This document shows, in pieces, positions 1 to 8,894 of a stretch of 64,000 nucleotides of DNA. Where the stretch lies: the NCBI RefSeq assembly GCF_023206395.1, contig NZ_CP066149.1, positions 744,001-808,000 on the forward strand, in the 5' to 3' direction. Within the stretch, counting starts at the first letter, position 1; each line of letters opens with the position of its first letter. The DNA comes from Vibrio sp. ED004 (GTDB taxonomy: Bacteria > Pseudomonadota > Gammaproteobacteria > Enterobacterales > Vibrionaceae). The notes under the pieces are model-generated. The model was not told the origin of the DNA. It did not search any database and saw only the letters and a program-made list of their open reading frames with translations. The position numbers were made by a program, and so were the translations under genes.

Positions 1-31
1 TCAATCGAGATTGTGTTAAATTTATTCATAG

Positions 32-101
32 TATGGGCTCCTGTTTTGGTTCGCACCTGTAACTTTAGCTGACACTGTCAGTTAAGGTGGGGAGTCCATA
101 C
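32..101. repeat. Long interrupted palindrome
   Basis: GTATGGGCTCC at 32-42 is matched by the near-complement GGAGTCCATAC at 91-101. Inside it CACCT (55-59) pairs with AGGTG near 85-89, and the centre is CTGACA-C-TGTCAG at 69-81. The halves could form a long stem with internal bulges. There is no U-tract, so it is not a simple terminator. It could be an operator, a structured leader or the relic of a small mobile repeat. Confidence 0.5.
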
Positions 102-111
102 CATTGAACAT

Positions 112-302
112 GATAGGAAATATCCGAAAAGCACGTAACAACAGCAAACCAAATCGTTATCACTCTCCCCAACACGTCACTCCCTGCAGTGAGGAACGAA
201 CGCGATAGGGAGTATCCTAAAAGCACGTAACACCAATAAACCAATTCGTTGTCACTATCCCCAACCGTCATTCCCTACAGTGAGGGACGAACGTGATAGG
301 GA
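112..302. repeat. Tandem repeat, about 91 bp, two copies plus a partial
   Basis: The unit starts with GATAGG at 112, 204 and 295, giving periods of 92 and 91 bp. Shared blocks include AAAAGCACGTAACA, TCACT.TCCCCAAC and CAGTGAGG.ACGAACG. The copies differ at scattered positions, so the duplication is not very recent. Each unit contains a small hairpin around TCCCT..CAGTGAGGGA. It resembles dispersed intergenic palindromic repeats of vibrios, but I cannot confirm other copies from this window. Confidence 0.75.
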
Positions 303-382
303 ATCTGCTTATTGAGAGCGAAGCGCTAGCCACATCTCTGTTCCAACCTTATACTCAACTAAAACAATTAATTGGAAAGATC

Positions 383-811
383 ATGAGCTTCGAACTTCAT
401 CCTCAATTGGCAAAAGACACCACCATTATTGGCGAATTCCCTCTTAGCCTTGCGCTGCTGCACAAAGACAACGCTGTGCCTTGGGTTATTCTGGTACCAA
501 AACGTGCCAACCTAAAAGAACTGCACCACTTACCAATGAAAGAACAACAGCAGTTCTTACATGAATCTCAAGCAGTAAGCCAAGCACTAGAAGCCACATT
601 CCAACCAGATAAACTAAACCTAGGCGCGCTAGGTAATATGGTGCCTCAACTGCACATCCACCATATCGCACGCTTCAAAGATGACATCGCGTGGCCAGGC
701 CCTGTATGGGGTAACACCAAAGGCGAACAACGCAGTGAAGAAGATCAAGCCGCTATTCTGACCCGTATTCAAAACGTGCTGTCACTGAGCTCTATCTTCA
801 AGAAAGCGTAA
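383..811 (+). CDS. HIT-family nucleotide-binding protein
   Basis: This 142-residue protein has the histidine-triad fold signature near its C-terminus: Gln89-x-His91-x-His93 followed by IARFKDD and AWPGPVWG, a variant in which the first histidine of the triad is glutamine. HIT proteins bind and hydrolyse nucleotide monophosphate derivatives; the true substrate of this bacterial subgroup is not established. The frame stays open upstream to 293, but that extension runs through the repeat region. The ATG at 383 is preceded by TTGGAAAGA and gives the usual family length. It is followed by a strong terminator at 864-900. Confidence 0.9.
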   Translation: MSFELHPQLAKDTTIIGEFPLSLALLHKDNAVPWVILVPKRANLKELHHLPMKEQQQFLHESQAVSQALEATFQPDKLNLGALGNMVPQLHIHHIARFKDDIAWPGPVWGNTKGEQRSEEDQAAILTRIQNVLSLSSIFKKA

Positions 812-863
812 TTCGAGCCTCTCGTTAAGCTTTAAAGCAGACAATTCAGAAAAGACCCATAAC

Positions 864-900
864 AAAAAGCCGCTTATCTAAAATAGATAAGCGGCTTTTT
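864..900. terminator. Bidirectional terminator between HIT gene and feoC
   Basis: A perfect stem of AAGCCGCTTATCT and AGATAAGCGGCTT around a short loop is flanked by A and T runs on both sides. It can end transcription of the HIT gene (plus) and of feoABC (minus). Confidence 0.9.
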
Positions 901-945
901 AACTTTCTAACCTCGTCGTTCTCAACGAGTGTATGCAGCTCTGAA

Positions 946-1176
946 CTACATCATCACGTTAAGCGACAGGCCATCTTGTTTGCTGATTGTGTAGCGAATG
1001 CGCGTTGTATGGCCATGCTTGTTAGTATCAACCAAGCGAGAAATTTTTCCTTTCTTGACCCACACACCCAGCATCGCATCGACGCCATCTTCACTCATAC
1101 CAAACTTTGCAGCAAGCTCTTTACGAGCCGCAACACCTTGGCTGTCTATGTATTGATGAAGTTCAGTTAAGATCAT
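946..1176 (-). CDS. feoC: Ferrous iron transport protein C, FeoC
   Basis: A 76-residue winged-helix protein with the motif ARKELAAKFGMSEDGVDAML and a basic second half. Its start overlaps the feoB stop by four bases (ATGA), so the two are translationally coupled. FeoC is a small accessory of the FeoB transporter, thought to stabilise the complex. Enterobacterial FeoC has a cysteine cluster that can hold an Fe-S centre; this protein has no cysteine at all, so it cannot sense iron or oxygen that way. The assignment rests on fold pattern plus operon position. Confidence 0.9.
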   Translation of the reverse strand: MILTELHQYIDSQGVAARKELAAKFGMSEDGVDAMLGVWVKKGKISRLVDTNKHGHTTRIRYTISKQDGLSLNVMM

Positions 1177-3446
1177 ACGACTTGCACCTCTAGCGCTTTC
1201 TGCTTGTTACCAATTTTCTTGAACACGCGATATGTCACCACAAAGCCACCAGCAATTACCACCATCCACACAGCACTTGTCACTGGGTGTGCAGCAAAGT
1301 TTGCCGCTTGGTAATAGAAAGTCGCACCGAAGTAGCCAAGCGCCATCGTCCAAACTGCAATGAAGCGTGCGAACGTCTGACCAAACTCACGTACATAAGC
1401 ACCCATCGCAGCAACACAAGGCGTGTAAAGCAGGATAAGAATCAAGTATGCGAATGCAGCATGGCCAGAAACAAACTTGTCTTTCAGGTTACCAAAGATA
1501 GATGAATCGACTTCTTGATCTTCAGCCACTGAGCCAGAGTCAGATAAATCACCCACTTCAATACCTAGTGGATCTGAGTAGCTCAAACCAGACAGGTTTT
1601 CAGGAATCGTCATCACCGCTTCTTGCAAGCTTGCTGCTAAATCAAATTCAGCCGCTTCTTCATCAGAAGGCGTTGTGTATAGGCTGTTTAATGTACCGAC
1701 AACGGCTTCTTTTGCGAAGATACCTGTAATGATACCAACCGTCGCAGGCCAGTTTTCTTCAGTAATACCAATTGGCTGGAACACAGGAGTCACAACTTGT
1801 GCCGCTTTAGACAACACAGAGTTTTCGCTGTCTTCATTACCGAAGCTGCCGTCCATACCTAGTGAGTTCAAGAAGCTCAGGATTGCCACAACCATCACGA
1901 TTGTTTTACCTGCGCCAAGTACGAAGCGCTTCAGCTTCTGCCACGTTTTAAGCATTACGTTCTGCACTGTCGGTAATTCGTAATCTGGCATTTCCATTAC
2001 TAAGCTATCGCTGCTACCCGGGTAGATGGTGTTCTTAAGGAACAGACCCGTAAACACAGAAGCAACAATACCCATGATGTACAGAGCGAATACCACGTTT
2101 TGTCCAGCACCAGGGAAGAATGCCGCTGCGAACAGTGCGTATACCGGAAGACGAGCACCACATGACATAAACGGCGCCATTGATGCAGCCAGTTTACGTT
2201 CGCGTTCTTGGTCAAGAGTACGAGTTGCCATGATTGAAGGTACGTTACAGCCAAAACCAAGCACTAGTGGTACAAACGCCTTGCCCGGCAAACCAATCTT
2301 CTGCATGACTTTATCAAGTACAAACGCCGCACGCGCCATATAGCCTGAGCTTTCAAGCACTGCTAAGAACAAGTAAAGAGCTGCAATAACCGGAATAAAA
2401 GTCGCAACGGTTTGAATACCACCACCGATACCATCGGCCAATATAGTGACTAGCCAAACAGGTAAGTGACCATCTAATAAGTGATGTCCACCATCAACCA
2501 AGATTGCCCCAACGCCGATATCAAAGAAGTCGATAAATGCACTACCGATATTGATAGAGAACATGAACATCAGGTACATGATCACAAAGAAGAAAGGAAT
2601 ACCGACCCATTTATTCAAAATGAATTGGTCTGCTTTTTCTGTGAAGTTGCGGCTTAGCTTGCCTTCGCTGCGACGAACACGTTTACAAAGGTCATGTAAG
2701 AATGTGTATTTCGCGTCAGCGACTGCAAGGTCGATATCAAAATCAGCACCAAGACGTACGCCATCAATTTGAGTACGAGTTTGAGGAGCCAGTCCATTCA
2801 ATACCAAGTAATCATTTTCTAAAGCACGAATTGCCAGAGCTCGGTGAGAAACATGAGCATCATCAAATTGTGATTCAACAGAAGGGATAAGAGCTTCTAA
2901 TGCTGCGTCGTAATCAATAGAGATAGGATCAAGGCTCACTCCTTGAACAAGCAATTTATGTAGTCGTTCTTTAAAGCGAACCACTTGGCCTTTGTCGTTT
3001 GCAGACAAGCTTAATACAGGACAACCTAGCTCTTTCTCAAGCGCTTTAAGGTTAATCACCTGACGCTCACGCTTTAGTACGTCCATTTTGTTCAATACAA
3101 CAATCATTGGGCGACCCAACTCTCGCAGTTGTAATGTCATGTATAAGCTTCGTTCCAGACAGCTTGCGTCTACCACATTGATGATCACGTCTGCCGGATG
3201 AGTAAGAACCGCGCGAGATGCAATCGACTCATCGATGCTGTTCGCGTCATTGCCACTGTCTAGTGCGTAGATACCTGGTAAGTCGGTAAGCTGGAACTGA
3301 TCACCAGCGTGCGAATATACGCCCGTCTTCTTTTCTACGGTTACACCAACCCAGTTACCAACGTGCTGTTTAGCACCAGTTAGTGCATTAAATAATGTTG
3401 TTTTACCACTATTCGGGTTACCAACGGTTAGAACTTGATAATCCAT
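1173..3446 (-). CDS. feoB: Ferrous iron transporter FeoB
   Basis: A 757-residue inner-membrane Fe(II) transporter with an N-terminal G domain. The G1 loop GNPNSGKT is at residues 9-16, followed by the G3 DLPGIY, G4 NKMD and G5 SAND motifs. The polytopic C-terminal half carries the conserved Gate elements, including GFGCNVPSIMATRTL and MSCGARLPVY. Length and motif order are those of full-size FeoB. It starts directly after feoA with no gap and overlaps feoC by four bases. The operon is expected to respond to Fur and FNR because candidate sites for both lie upstream of feoA. Confidence 0.98.
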   Translation of the reverse strand: MDYQVLTVGNPNSGKTTLFNALTGAKQHVGNWVGVTVEKKTGVYSHAGDQFQLTDLPGIYALDSGNDANSIDESIASRAVLTHPADVIINVVDASCLERSLYMTLQLRELGRPMIVVLNKMDVLKRERQVINLKALEKELGCPVLSLSANDKGQVVRFKERLHKLLVQGVSLDPISIDYDAALEALIPSVESQFDDAHVSHRALAIRALENDYLVLNGLAPQTRTQIDGVRLGADFDIDLAVADAKYTFLHDLCKRVRRSEGKLSRNFTEKADQFILNKWVGIPFFFVIMYLMFMFSINIGSAFIDFFDIGVGAILVDGGHHLLDGHLPVWLVTILADGIGGGIQTVATFIPVIAALYLFLAVLESSGYMARAAFVLDKVMQKIGLPGKAFVPLVLGFGCNVPSIMATRTLDQERERKLAASMAPFMSCGARLPVYALFAAAFFPGAGQNVVFALYIMGIVASVFTGLFLKNTIYPGSSDSLVMEMPDYELPTVQNVMLKTWQKLKRFVLGAGKTIVMVVAILSFLNSLGMDGSFGNEDSENSVLSKAAQVVTPVFQPIGITEENWPATVGIITGIFAKEAVVGTLNSLYTTPSDEEAAEFDLAASLQEAVMTIPENLSGLSYSDPLGIEVGDLSDSGSVAEDQEVDSSIFGNLKDKFVSGHAAFAYLILILLYTPCVAAMGAYVREFGQTFARFIAVWTMALGYFGATFYYQAANFAAHPVTSAVWMVVIAGGFVVTYRVFKKIGNKQKALEVQVV

Positions 3447-3668
3447 TTAGATAACCTCGATTTGTTCTGCGATGCTTTCACGAATGGCGATTGAAACCCC
3501 TCTCACTTCAACTTGAAGCGGATCACCCATAGGTGCACGGCGAATCAACGTCACCTCGGTTTTTGGCAACATGCCCATGACCATAAGTTTTTTTCTAACT
3601 TCTGGTGTTAAACCTGTTAGTGCAACAATAGAAGCCGCTTTGCCTTGCTCTAGTTGTGAGAGTTTCAT
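3447..3668 (-). CDS. feoA: Ferrous iron transport protein A, FeoA
   Basis: A 73-residue cytoplasmic protein with an SH3-like fold; the conserved pattern LTGLTPEVRKKLMVMGMLP and the acidic/hydrophobic ending are clear. FeoA interacts with FeoB and is needed for its activity. It is the first gene of feoABC: its stop is immediately followed by the feoB start. Upstream, 3669-3760 holds Fur-like and FNR-like sites. Confidence 0.96.
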   Translation of the reverse strand: MKLSQLEQGKAASIVALTGLTPEVRKKLMVMGMLPKTEVTLIRRAPMGDPLQVEVRGVSIAIRESIAEQIEVI

Positions 3669-3687
3669 AAGTACCCAATTCGTGACT

Positions 3688-3706
3688 GATAATGAGAAAG
3701 ATTGTT
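3688..3706. promoter_or_regulatory. Candidate Fur box upstream of feoA
   Basis: The 19 bases starting GATAATGAGAAAG match the classical Fur consensus at about 14 of 19 positions by eye. They lie 20-40 bases upstream of the feoA start, a fitting place for iron repression. Fur itself is encoded at 30034-30483. Confidence 0.6.
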
Positions 3707-3743
3707 ATTACGAGCATGATACACATACATGACCACAATTCCA

Positions 3744-3757
3744 TTGTGTGAAATCAA
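3744..3757. promoter_or_regulatory. Candidate FNR site upstream of feoA
   Basis: TTGTGTGAAATCAA fits the FNR consensus TTGAT-N4-ATCAA at 8 of 10 specified bases. It lies about 80 bases upstream of feoA. Anaerobic activation of feo by FNR is established in E. coli; its use here is inference. Confidence 0.5.
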
Positions 3758-4150
3758 TGTTTTCGAAAATACATGCTCGTAAATTTCGTTAAAAACGTTT
3801 ACGTCAAAAACGTTACTTTCAACAAACAACGAGAACTACCTCACTAGTACGAACCACTCAAATTAGAATAAAGCCATTTATTATCAACAAGTTAAAATAA
3901 TGTCAGTTTTCTCATGACCATCTGTCGTTAATTTTATAAGTAAAATAAGTACCTGAACGTATAGTTACTCCATCGAAGAGAAACTCCTTCTCTTTAATTT
4001 TATTCCAGAGGTGATGTGGCTTGCCATATCACTCCGGCAGCAAGCGAAGGTGTCTTTGGCACCCGTGGTATAGTCCCCCCGGCTATACCACGATATTTTT
4101 TTTCTTCCTCTTGTTTATCCCAAACATATTTCTAAACTTCCAACTCTCGT

Positions 4151-4206
<56 letters not shown>

Positions 4207-4215
4207 TAGGAACAT

Positions 4216-4242
4216 AAAAAAACCCCGACACGAATGTCGAGG
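4216..4242 (-). terminator. Terminator of the AraC-type sensor gene
   Basis: On the minus strand, CCTCGACA-TTCG-TGTCGGGG (one G-T wobble) is followed by seven T. The UUCG loop and U-tract are typical of an intrinsic terminator. Confidence 0.88.
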
Positions 4243-4289
4243 CTTAGAGTATCTTTATCTATGTGAAAGTAGAGTGAATCCGCAGTGAA

Positions 4290-7200
4290 CTACTCCTCGC
4301 TGTTTTCAGCAAACTTAGACGGAGACATACCAAAGTGATGCTTAAACCTTTGGCTAAAGTAAGAAGGGTCATTGAAGCCCGAGTCAAACGCAACATCTGA
4401 GATCTTCTCTCCTGCAAGAAGTCGCTCACACGCATGTTCGAGTCGCACTTCATTCAAGTGTTCTTTAAAGGTCTTGTTATAAGCCAGCTTAAAGCGCCTC
4501 TGTAAACTTCTCTCCGACATGAACAGATACTTAGCAGCAGTTGCAGTACCGAACTCCGCATCAGCGTAGTGCGCACTAACAAGCTGCGATACTTTATTCT
4601 TCCATTCTTGTTCAGCAGTCAACTTTTGCTGTTCTGGCGTTGAAGCTGCAAGCTTAATGGTTTCAATCTGTTCTATTGTACTTGCTTCAAGATCATCCAA
4701 CACCTGATATTCAATCGGCCAAGAAAGCTGAACCTTGTTCTGAGAATCAGACACAAAGGCGTTCAACTCACCACCGCTCTGATTCATCAATAAAGGAAGC
4801 TTCTCAATATTAAGGTCAGTTGATTTACCGTTGTTATCACTGATGCTTGACGCTAATTTAGGAAAAGGCATCCCATGATCTCGAATCGTAACAACAAGGT
4901 GCCCTTTTACCTCTTCAACGAGCACAACCATGCTCTGCGACTTAAAGTTACGTTTGATGATGCTCGCCACTAGGCTATTGAAGATTATATCGAGATTAAA
5001 ATACAACAAGGAGACATGTCGCTGCTTGGTCTCGACTTTAATGTCCAGTTCAATGCCGGCTTTCACTAAATCATCTTTCCAAGCCTTAAGCACCGATTCC
5101 AAGATTAAAATCATGTCGTAACAAACCGCTCCCTCACCTTGCTGGCTATTACTCAACTGAGCTAAGCCATTCTTCAAGGTCAAGATAGGTGACTTCCCTT
5201 GTTCATCATTCCAATTCGGGAGCATGGCCGCGATATTATTCACTTCAGAAGAAAGCTCTTTAGCGGTGTGAGACACAAGCGCATTTTTAACCGATAGCTG
5301 CTTTTTAAGCTGTTGATTGGTCGTCAGCAAGATACGGCTCTGATGTCTCAGCTGATCGGTTTTTAGTGCAACTTGCGCTTTTAAGTGTCTGTTGGCAAAA
5401 GTAACATAACGAGAACGCCAAAAAACCAAGATAGTCACGACACAGATGAGCAAGATAAGAGAGCTCGCTGCCGCCCAGTTACTCAGATACCAAGGTTCTG
5501 CAATCGAGAAGCTTTGATTGGTTGAGACAAAGCGGTAATGGGAGTCCTTCACTGGCTTTACTTCAAGCGTGTAGTCCCCAGGAAGAAGATGATCGAGCGT
5601 TAACAAGCCCCCTTCAAACTCACTCCAAGGTTCATCATCACTCAGTCGATACTCCATAGCAGGAGCAAAGGTCGCAGGCAAAATGCCCAACTTGAAGCCA
5701 ATTGATGAACCATAAGGGATCTCAGCTAAGTCGGCAGTCTTACCACCCCAGGATACTGTTTGTTGGTCAACGCTAATCTTACTCAGCAACGCACGACTAT
5801 GAGGGGTGGTGGATACCAATAACTCATTCGATAATGCACTCACCACACCATACTTTGAACCTAAAACGAGCCGTGAAGATTGACTCTCTTCACTGTAAAA
5901 CAACGCACACGCACCTTCAGCCAGTTCGTTGGTAATCAATCCAAAAGGAGAGCCGATGTGTTTATGCAGTTGCCCATCTAGACCGTAGTAACTGATGCCT
6001 TTCGAAGACCCTAACCACACTCCATTGTCATCGCTGATCAAACAGTTAGGGCTGATATTATCTTCAACGAGGGTGATTTCTTGAATCGCTGAACTGTCAT
6101 AAGGAATTCGATACACGCCGTAACTGCCTGCGAACCATTGAGCCCCATCTTTGGCTTTTTCAATATCAACGACTTTGCCAAATCGTTCGCTTGAGCGACT
6201 AAAGCTGATTCGCTTATCAATAAAAGAGTAGAAACCGTGGTCTGTGCCTATATAGACTCGACCTTGTAACCCTATATTGAGATCGGTGATTTTGGCTGGC
6301 AAAAACTTATCGACTAACCAATCAATGCCATAGCCCGTTAAATTCATCGTATCAACAGAAAGAGAATAAAGGTTCTGCCCAGAGGTCATCCAAAGTAGGT
6401 TGTTAGATTGAAGTGCAAAGTTCTCAACGTGCACTCCATCAATCGCTCTCGGTAAATCGAGTGCTTCAGGTTTTAGTGTTTCTGTATTAAAGCTAATAAT
6501 ACCTTCTTCGGTAGCCAACCAAATCGAAGAACCAAAGACGACAAAATCCCGTACAGAATCCGAATAGACACGAACCGGGCGTTCTTCGCTTTGAGAATCG
6601 ACAAAATAGAGCCCCATTGAAGAAGCAACCCAAGATAAGTGGTCACTAACAGGTTGCACTTTGTTGATCACTACACTGCTCGAGTGCATCCCCATTCCGG
6701 TTAATGGTGTTCTTGAGAATGTCTTACTGAACAGTGAAAAGTAGCGAATACCATTGTTGGTCGCCACCCACATGCCACCAGCGTGGTCGTTGATCAGCGA
6801 GTATATTTTCTCACCCGGTAACGAGAAGTCTTGGTTAGTCGCTTGTTCGAATCGCGTAACGTGACCCGTAATGAAGTTGTAGCTAATCAAGCCGTGCTCG
6901 GTACCAATCCAATATTGGTCTGAGGTTTCAGCCAGTGAAAGAACATGAGAGCCACTGACTTTTACCTCTTTATCTGGATTCGCGAGATCGACGATCACCG
7001 CCCCCTTTAAGGTGCCAATCACTAACTCACGTCTCGCATTCGAAAAATAGACCGTCTCTATGTGATTCTTCTCTGAGGCTGTTACATGGGTAAATTCTTG
7101 ATTTTCTGAAAGGTAAACGCCTGAGCTGGTCGCTAGTACCCATTTTGATAGCACCCACTCAGCGTCATTGATCGAAATGTCACTGCTGTTGTTGTAGCGA

Positions 7201-7673
7201 TACAACTTGAGCAATGAGTAAGTATTAAATTCTAAGGTCTGAGTGTTGTAGGTATAAAAATTACTGCCATCGGTCACCCAGATATAGTCGCCGGACGCAC
7301 CTATGTTCGAGATCTCAGCGCCTGGGCTTAAGCTAAACGCCAGTTCGTTACCAATGCCCGGACTGTGTCGATACACTTCATTACCGAAAAAAGTCCAAAA
7401 CTCATCATTCAGGAACGCCACATTTTCAGAGGAAAACTGCAACAAACTGCCCTTTCTCGGAAGCAGAGTTCGACCATCATAAAAAAGTACTTTTCCATGA
7501 ACATCGTGAACCCAAAGCCCGCCTCCGGCACCGAGATATAGATTTTTGGCCGCAAGAAAGTTACCTTGCGCTTGAACGGGCAAAGGGTAGAAAACAGAAG
7601 GTGATGTATTTACCGCAAGAACGCTAAATGAAATGCTCATTAACATGAACATTCTGAAGATAATCTGATACAA
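4290..7673 (-). CDS. Membrane sensor with beta-propeller, degenerate kinase core and AraC DNA-binding domain
   Basis: A 1127-residue one-protein signalling system. It begins with a signal-like segment (FMLMSISFSVLAV). About 650 periplasmic residues follow with repeated propeller blades such as GGMWVATNNGIRYF and YIGTDHGFYSF, then a Y_Y_Y-type domain and a membrane helix near 735-757. After a coiled linker comes a kinase-like region. His802 lies in SHTAKEL instead of the usual HExRTP. The second Asn of the N box is missing (NSLVAS, from 899), the G1 box reads D932-HGMP, and no G2 loop is visible. The last 100 residues form an AraC double HTH (SERSLQRRFK; ISDVAFDSGFNDPSYFSQRF). Hybrid two-component AraC proteins normally have a receiver domain; none is seen here. 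The ligand is unknown; such propellers often bind glycans. Confidence 0.85.
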   Translation of the reverse strand: MYQIIFRMFMLMSISFSVLAVNTSPSVFYPLPVQAQGNFLAAKNLYLGAGGGLWVHDVHGKVLFYDGRTLLPRKGSLLQFSSENVAFLNDEFWTFFGNEVYRHSPGIGNELAFSLSPGAEISNIGASGDYIWVTDGSNFYTYNTQTLEFNTYSLLKLYRYNNSSDISINDAEWVLSKWVLATSSGVYLSENQEFTHVTASEKNHIETVYFSNARRELVIGTLKGAVIVDLANPDKEVKVSGSHVLSLAETSDQYWIGTEHGLISYNFITGHVTRFEQATNQDFSLPGEKIYSLINDHAGGMWVATNNGIRYFSLFSKTFSRTPLTGMGMHSSSVVINKVQPVSDHLSWVASSMGLYFVDSQSEERPVRVYSDSVRDFVVFGSSIWLATEEGIISFNTETLKPEALDLPRAIDGVHVENFALQSNNLLWMTSGQNLYSLSVDTMNLTGYGIDWLVDKFLPAKITDLNIGLQGRVYIGTDHGFYSFIDKRISFSRSSERFGKVVDIEKAKDGAQWFAGSYGVYRIPYDSSAIQEITLVEDNISPNCLISDDNGVWLGSSKGISYYGLDGQLHKHIGSPFGLITNELAEGACALFYSEESQSSRLVLGSKYGVVSALSNELLVSTTPHSRALLSKISVDQQTVSWGGKTADLAEIPYGSSIGFKLGILPATFAPAMEYRLSDDEPWSEFEGGLLTLDHLLPGDYTLEVKPVKDSHYRFVSTNQSFSIAEPWYLSNWAAASSLILLICVVTILVFWRSRYVTFANRHLKAQVALKTDQLRHQSRILLTTNQQLKKQLSVKNALVSHTAKELSSEVNNIAAMLPNWNDEQGKSPILTLKNGLAQLSNSQQGEGAVCYDMILILESVLKAWKDDLVKAGIELDIKVETKQRHVSLLYFNLDIIFNSLVASIIKRNFKSQSMVVLVEEVKGHLVVTIRDHGMPFPKLASSISDNNGKSTDLNIEKLPLLMNQSGGELNAFVSDSQNKVQLSWPIEYQVLDDLEASTIEQIETIKLAASTPEQQKLTAEQEWKNKVSQLVSAHYADAEFGTATAAKYLFMSERSLQRRFKLAYNKTFKEHLNEVRLEHACERLLAGEKISDVAFDSGFNDPSYFSQRFKHHFGMSPSKFAENSEE

Positions 7674-7847
7674 CTTTTAATCCTGAACAGCAACAACACG
7701 TGAAGTTTCGCTAACCGCAACGACCTATCGTTGCTTCAACAAAAACTGAGTTTTTTTGTGCTTATTATTATCTTTCTATTTTAGCGGAAATTAACAAAGG
7801 AGAAAGGAGGTTTGCGATTTGTTGGAAGGTTTTATCTTAGCGGTCAC

Positions 7848-7870
7848 GAAAATGCCGCAAAAAGCGGCAT
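7848..7870 (-). terminator. Probable znuA terminator
   Basis: On the minus strand ATGCCGC-TTTTT-GCGGCAT is followed by a short T-run. It lies 50 bases past the znuA stop. The U-tract is short, so efficiency may be moderate. Confidence 0.6.
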
Positions 7871-7920
7871 GATTCATAAATTAACGAGAGCAAAGTAGAG
7901 TAAGGAATACTCTCTAGCGA

Positions 7921-8811
7921 TTACTTAGCGCTTAGGCAGTTAGTGTAGCTGTCTGTAACTTGTTGAAGAAAATCGAAATAACTTCCGCTCTTCACTTCAA
8001 CCGTTGAACCGATTGGATCAAGTTGACCTTGCTTCGCATTGCTTCCGCGCGTCACTGATTCGATGACAGCAGGCGTAAACTGAGGCTCAGAGAACACACA
8101 CTGAACATTCTCACGTACTAAGGTTTTCTTGATAGCAATTAGGCTTTTTGCACCCGGTTTACGTTCAGGGCTTACCGTGAAGTGACCTAGGTTGTTCAAC
8201 TCAAACTCTTGCTCAAAGTAGCCATACGCATCATGGAACACGTAGTAACCTTTGTCTTTTACTGGTGCAAGTTGCTCGCGAATTGACTGCTGTTTTTCTT
8301 TCAGGGTAATCAAGAATGAATCTAAGTTCTCTTGATACGCCATTGCGTTGTCAGGATCAGATTCAATCAACTTAGCTGAGATGTATTTTGCTGCTACCTC
8401 AACCTGATCGATACCTAACCAGAAGTGAGGATCATGGCTGCCGTGATTATGTCCTTCATGAGCATCGTGATCATGATCTTCATGTCCGAACTCTCTCAAG
8501 TTAATACCAGGGATCTCACTGATCTGGATAACGTTCTCTTTTGAACCAATCACTTTCGTCAAGAAGGCTTCTAGGTCAGGACCGAACCAAACCACCATGT
8601 CTGCACTGTGAACCTTTTTCACATCAGATGGCTTAAGCGCATAATCGTGCGGCGAAGCGTTGCTGTTCATCAGCACGCCCGGTTCACTAACGCCTTGCGT
8701 TAATTCCGTCACAATCATTTGAATTGGTTTAAAACTTGTTAAAATAGTATTGGCACTTGCAACACTTGGCGCTAAAAGCAAAGTAGCAAGTATAAAAGAT
8801 GAACGTGACAT
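7921..8811 (-). CDS. znuA: Zinc ABC transporter, periplasmic binding protein ZnuA
   Basis: A 296-residue cluster A-I substrate-binding protein with an N-terminal signal peptide (cleavage near SVASA). Probable zinc ligands are the His in SPHDYALKPSD, the His in SHDPHFWLG and the His in YYVFHDAYG. Between the first two lies a histidine/aspartate-rich loop (HEDHDHDAHEGHNHGSH) typical of ZnuA. Two C-terminal cysteines (NVQCVF and TNCLSAK) can form the known disulfide. It is divergent from znuCB with a Zur-like palindrome between them, so the three genes should be induced together under zinc limitation. Confidence 0.97.
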   Translation of the reverse strand: MSRSSFILATLLLAPSVASANTILTSFKPIQMIVTELTQGVSEPGVLMNSNASPHDYALKPSDVKKVHSADMVVWFGPDLEAFLTKVIGSKENVIQISEIPGINLREFGHEDHDHDAHEGHNHGSHDPHFWLGIDQVEVAAKYISAKLIESDPDNAMAYQENLDSFLITLKEKQQSIREQLAPVKDKGYYVFHDAYGYFEQEFELNNLGHFTVSPERKPGAKSLIAIKKTLVRENVQCVFSEPQFTPAVIESVTRGSNAKQGQLDPIGSTVEVKSGSYFDFLQQVTDSYTNCLSAK

Positions 8812-8850
8812 AATCCCTCGATAATAGAAAAGTAGCTTAGGCTTGAGGTA

Positions 8851-8869
8851 AATGTTACATTATAACATT
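8851..8869. promoter_or_regulatory. Zur operator between znuA and znuCB
   Basis: AATGTTACATTATAACATT is a near-perfect palindrome that agrees with the gammaproteobacterial Zur consensus (GTTATAATATAAC core). It sits in the 83-base divergent intergenic gap, so one site could control both transcripts. Confidence 0.85.
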
Positions 8870-8894
8870 AGCGAATTGCAAATGAGTTCTATTC

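Larger units (their letters stand above)
1..382. other. Repeat-rich region upstream of HIT gene
   Basis: No convincing gene is visible here. The stretch holds a long interrupted palindrome (32-101) and two copies of a repeat of about 91 bp in tandem (112-294). The open frame on the minus strand at 65-271 has no recognisable protein character and crosses both repeats, so I do not call it. The HIT gene promoter probably lies in the last 80 bases, but I see no clear -35/-10 pair. Confidence 0.6.

Noticed and set aside
112-302. Possible CRISPR array
   Set aside because: The repeat unit is about 91 bp and the whole unit, not just a short part, is repeated; there are no short repeats with unique spacers and no cas genes.
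293-382. Upstream extension of the HIT protein to the ATG at 293
   Set aside because: The extension crosses the 91-bp repeat, has no homologous N-terminus, and the ATG at 383 has a better ribosome binding site.
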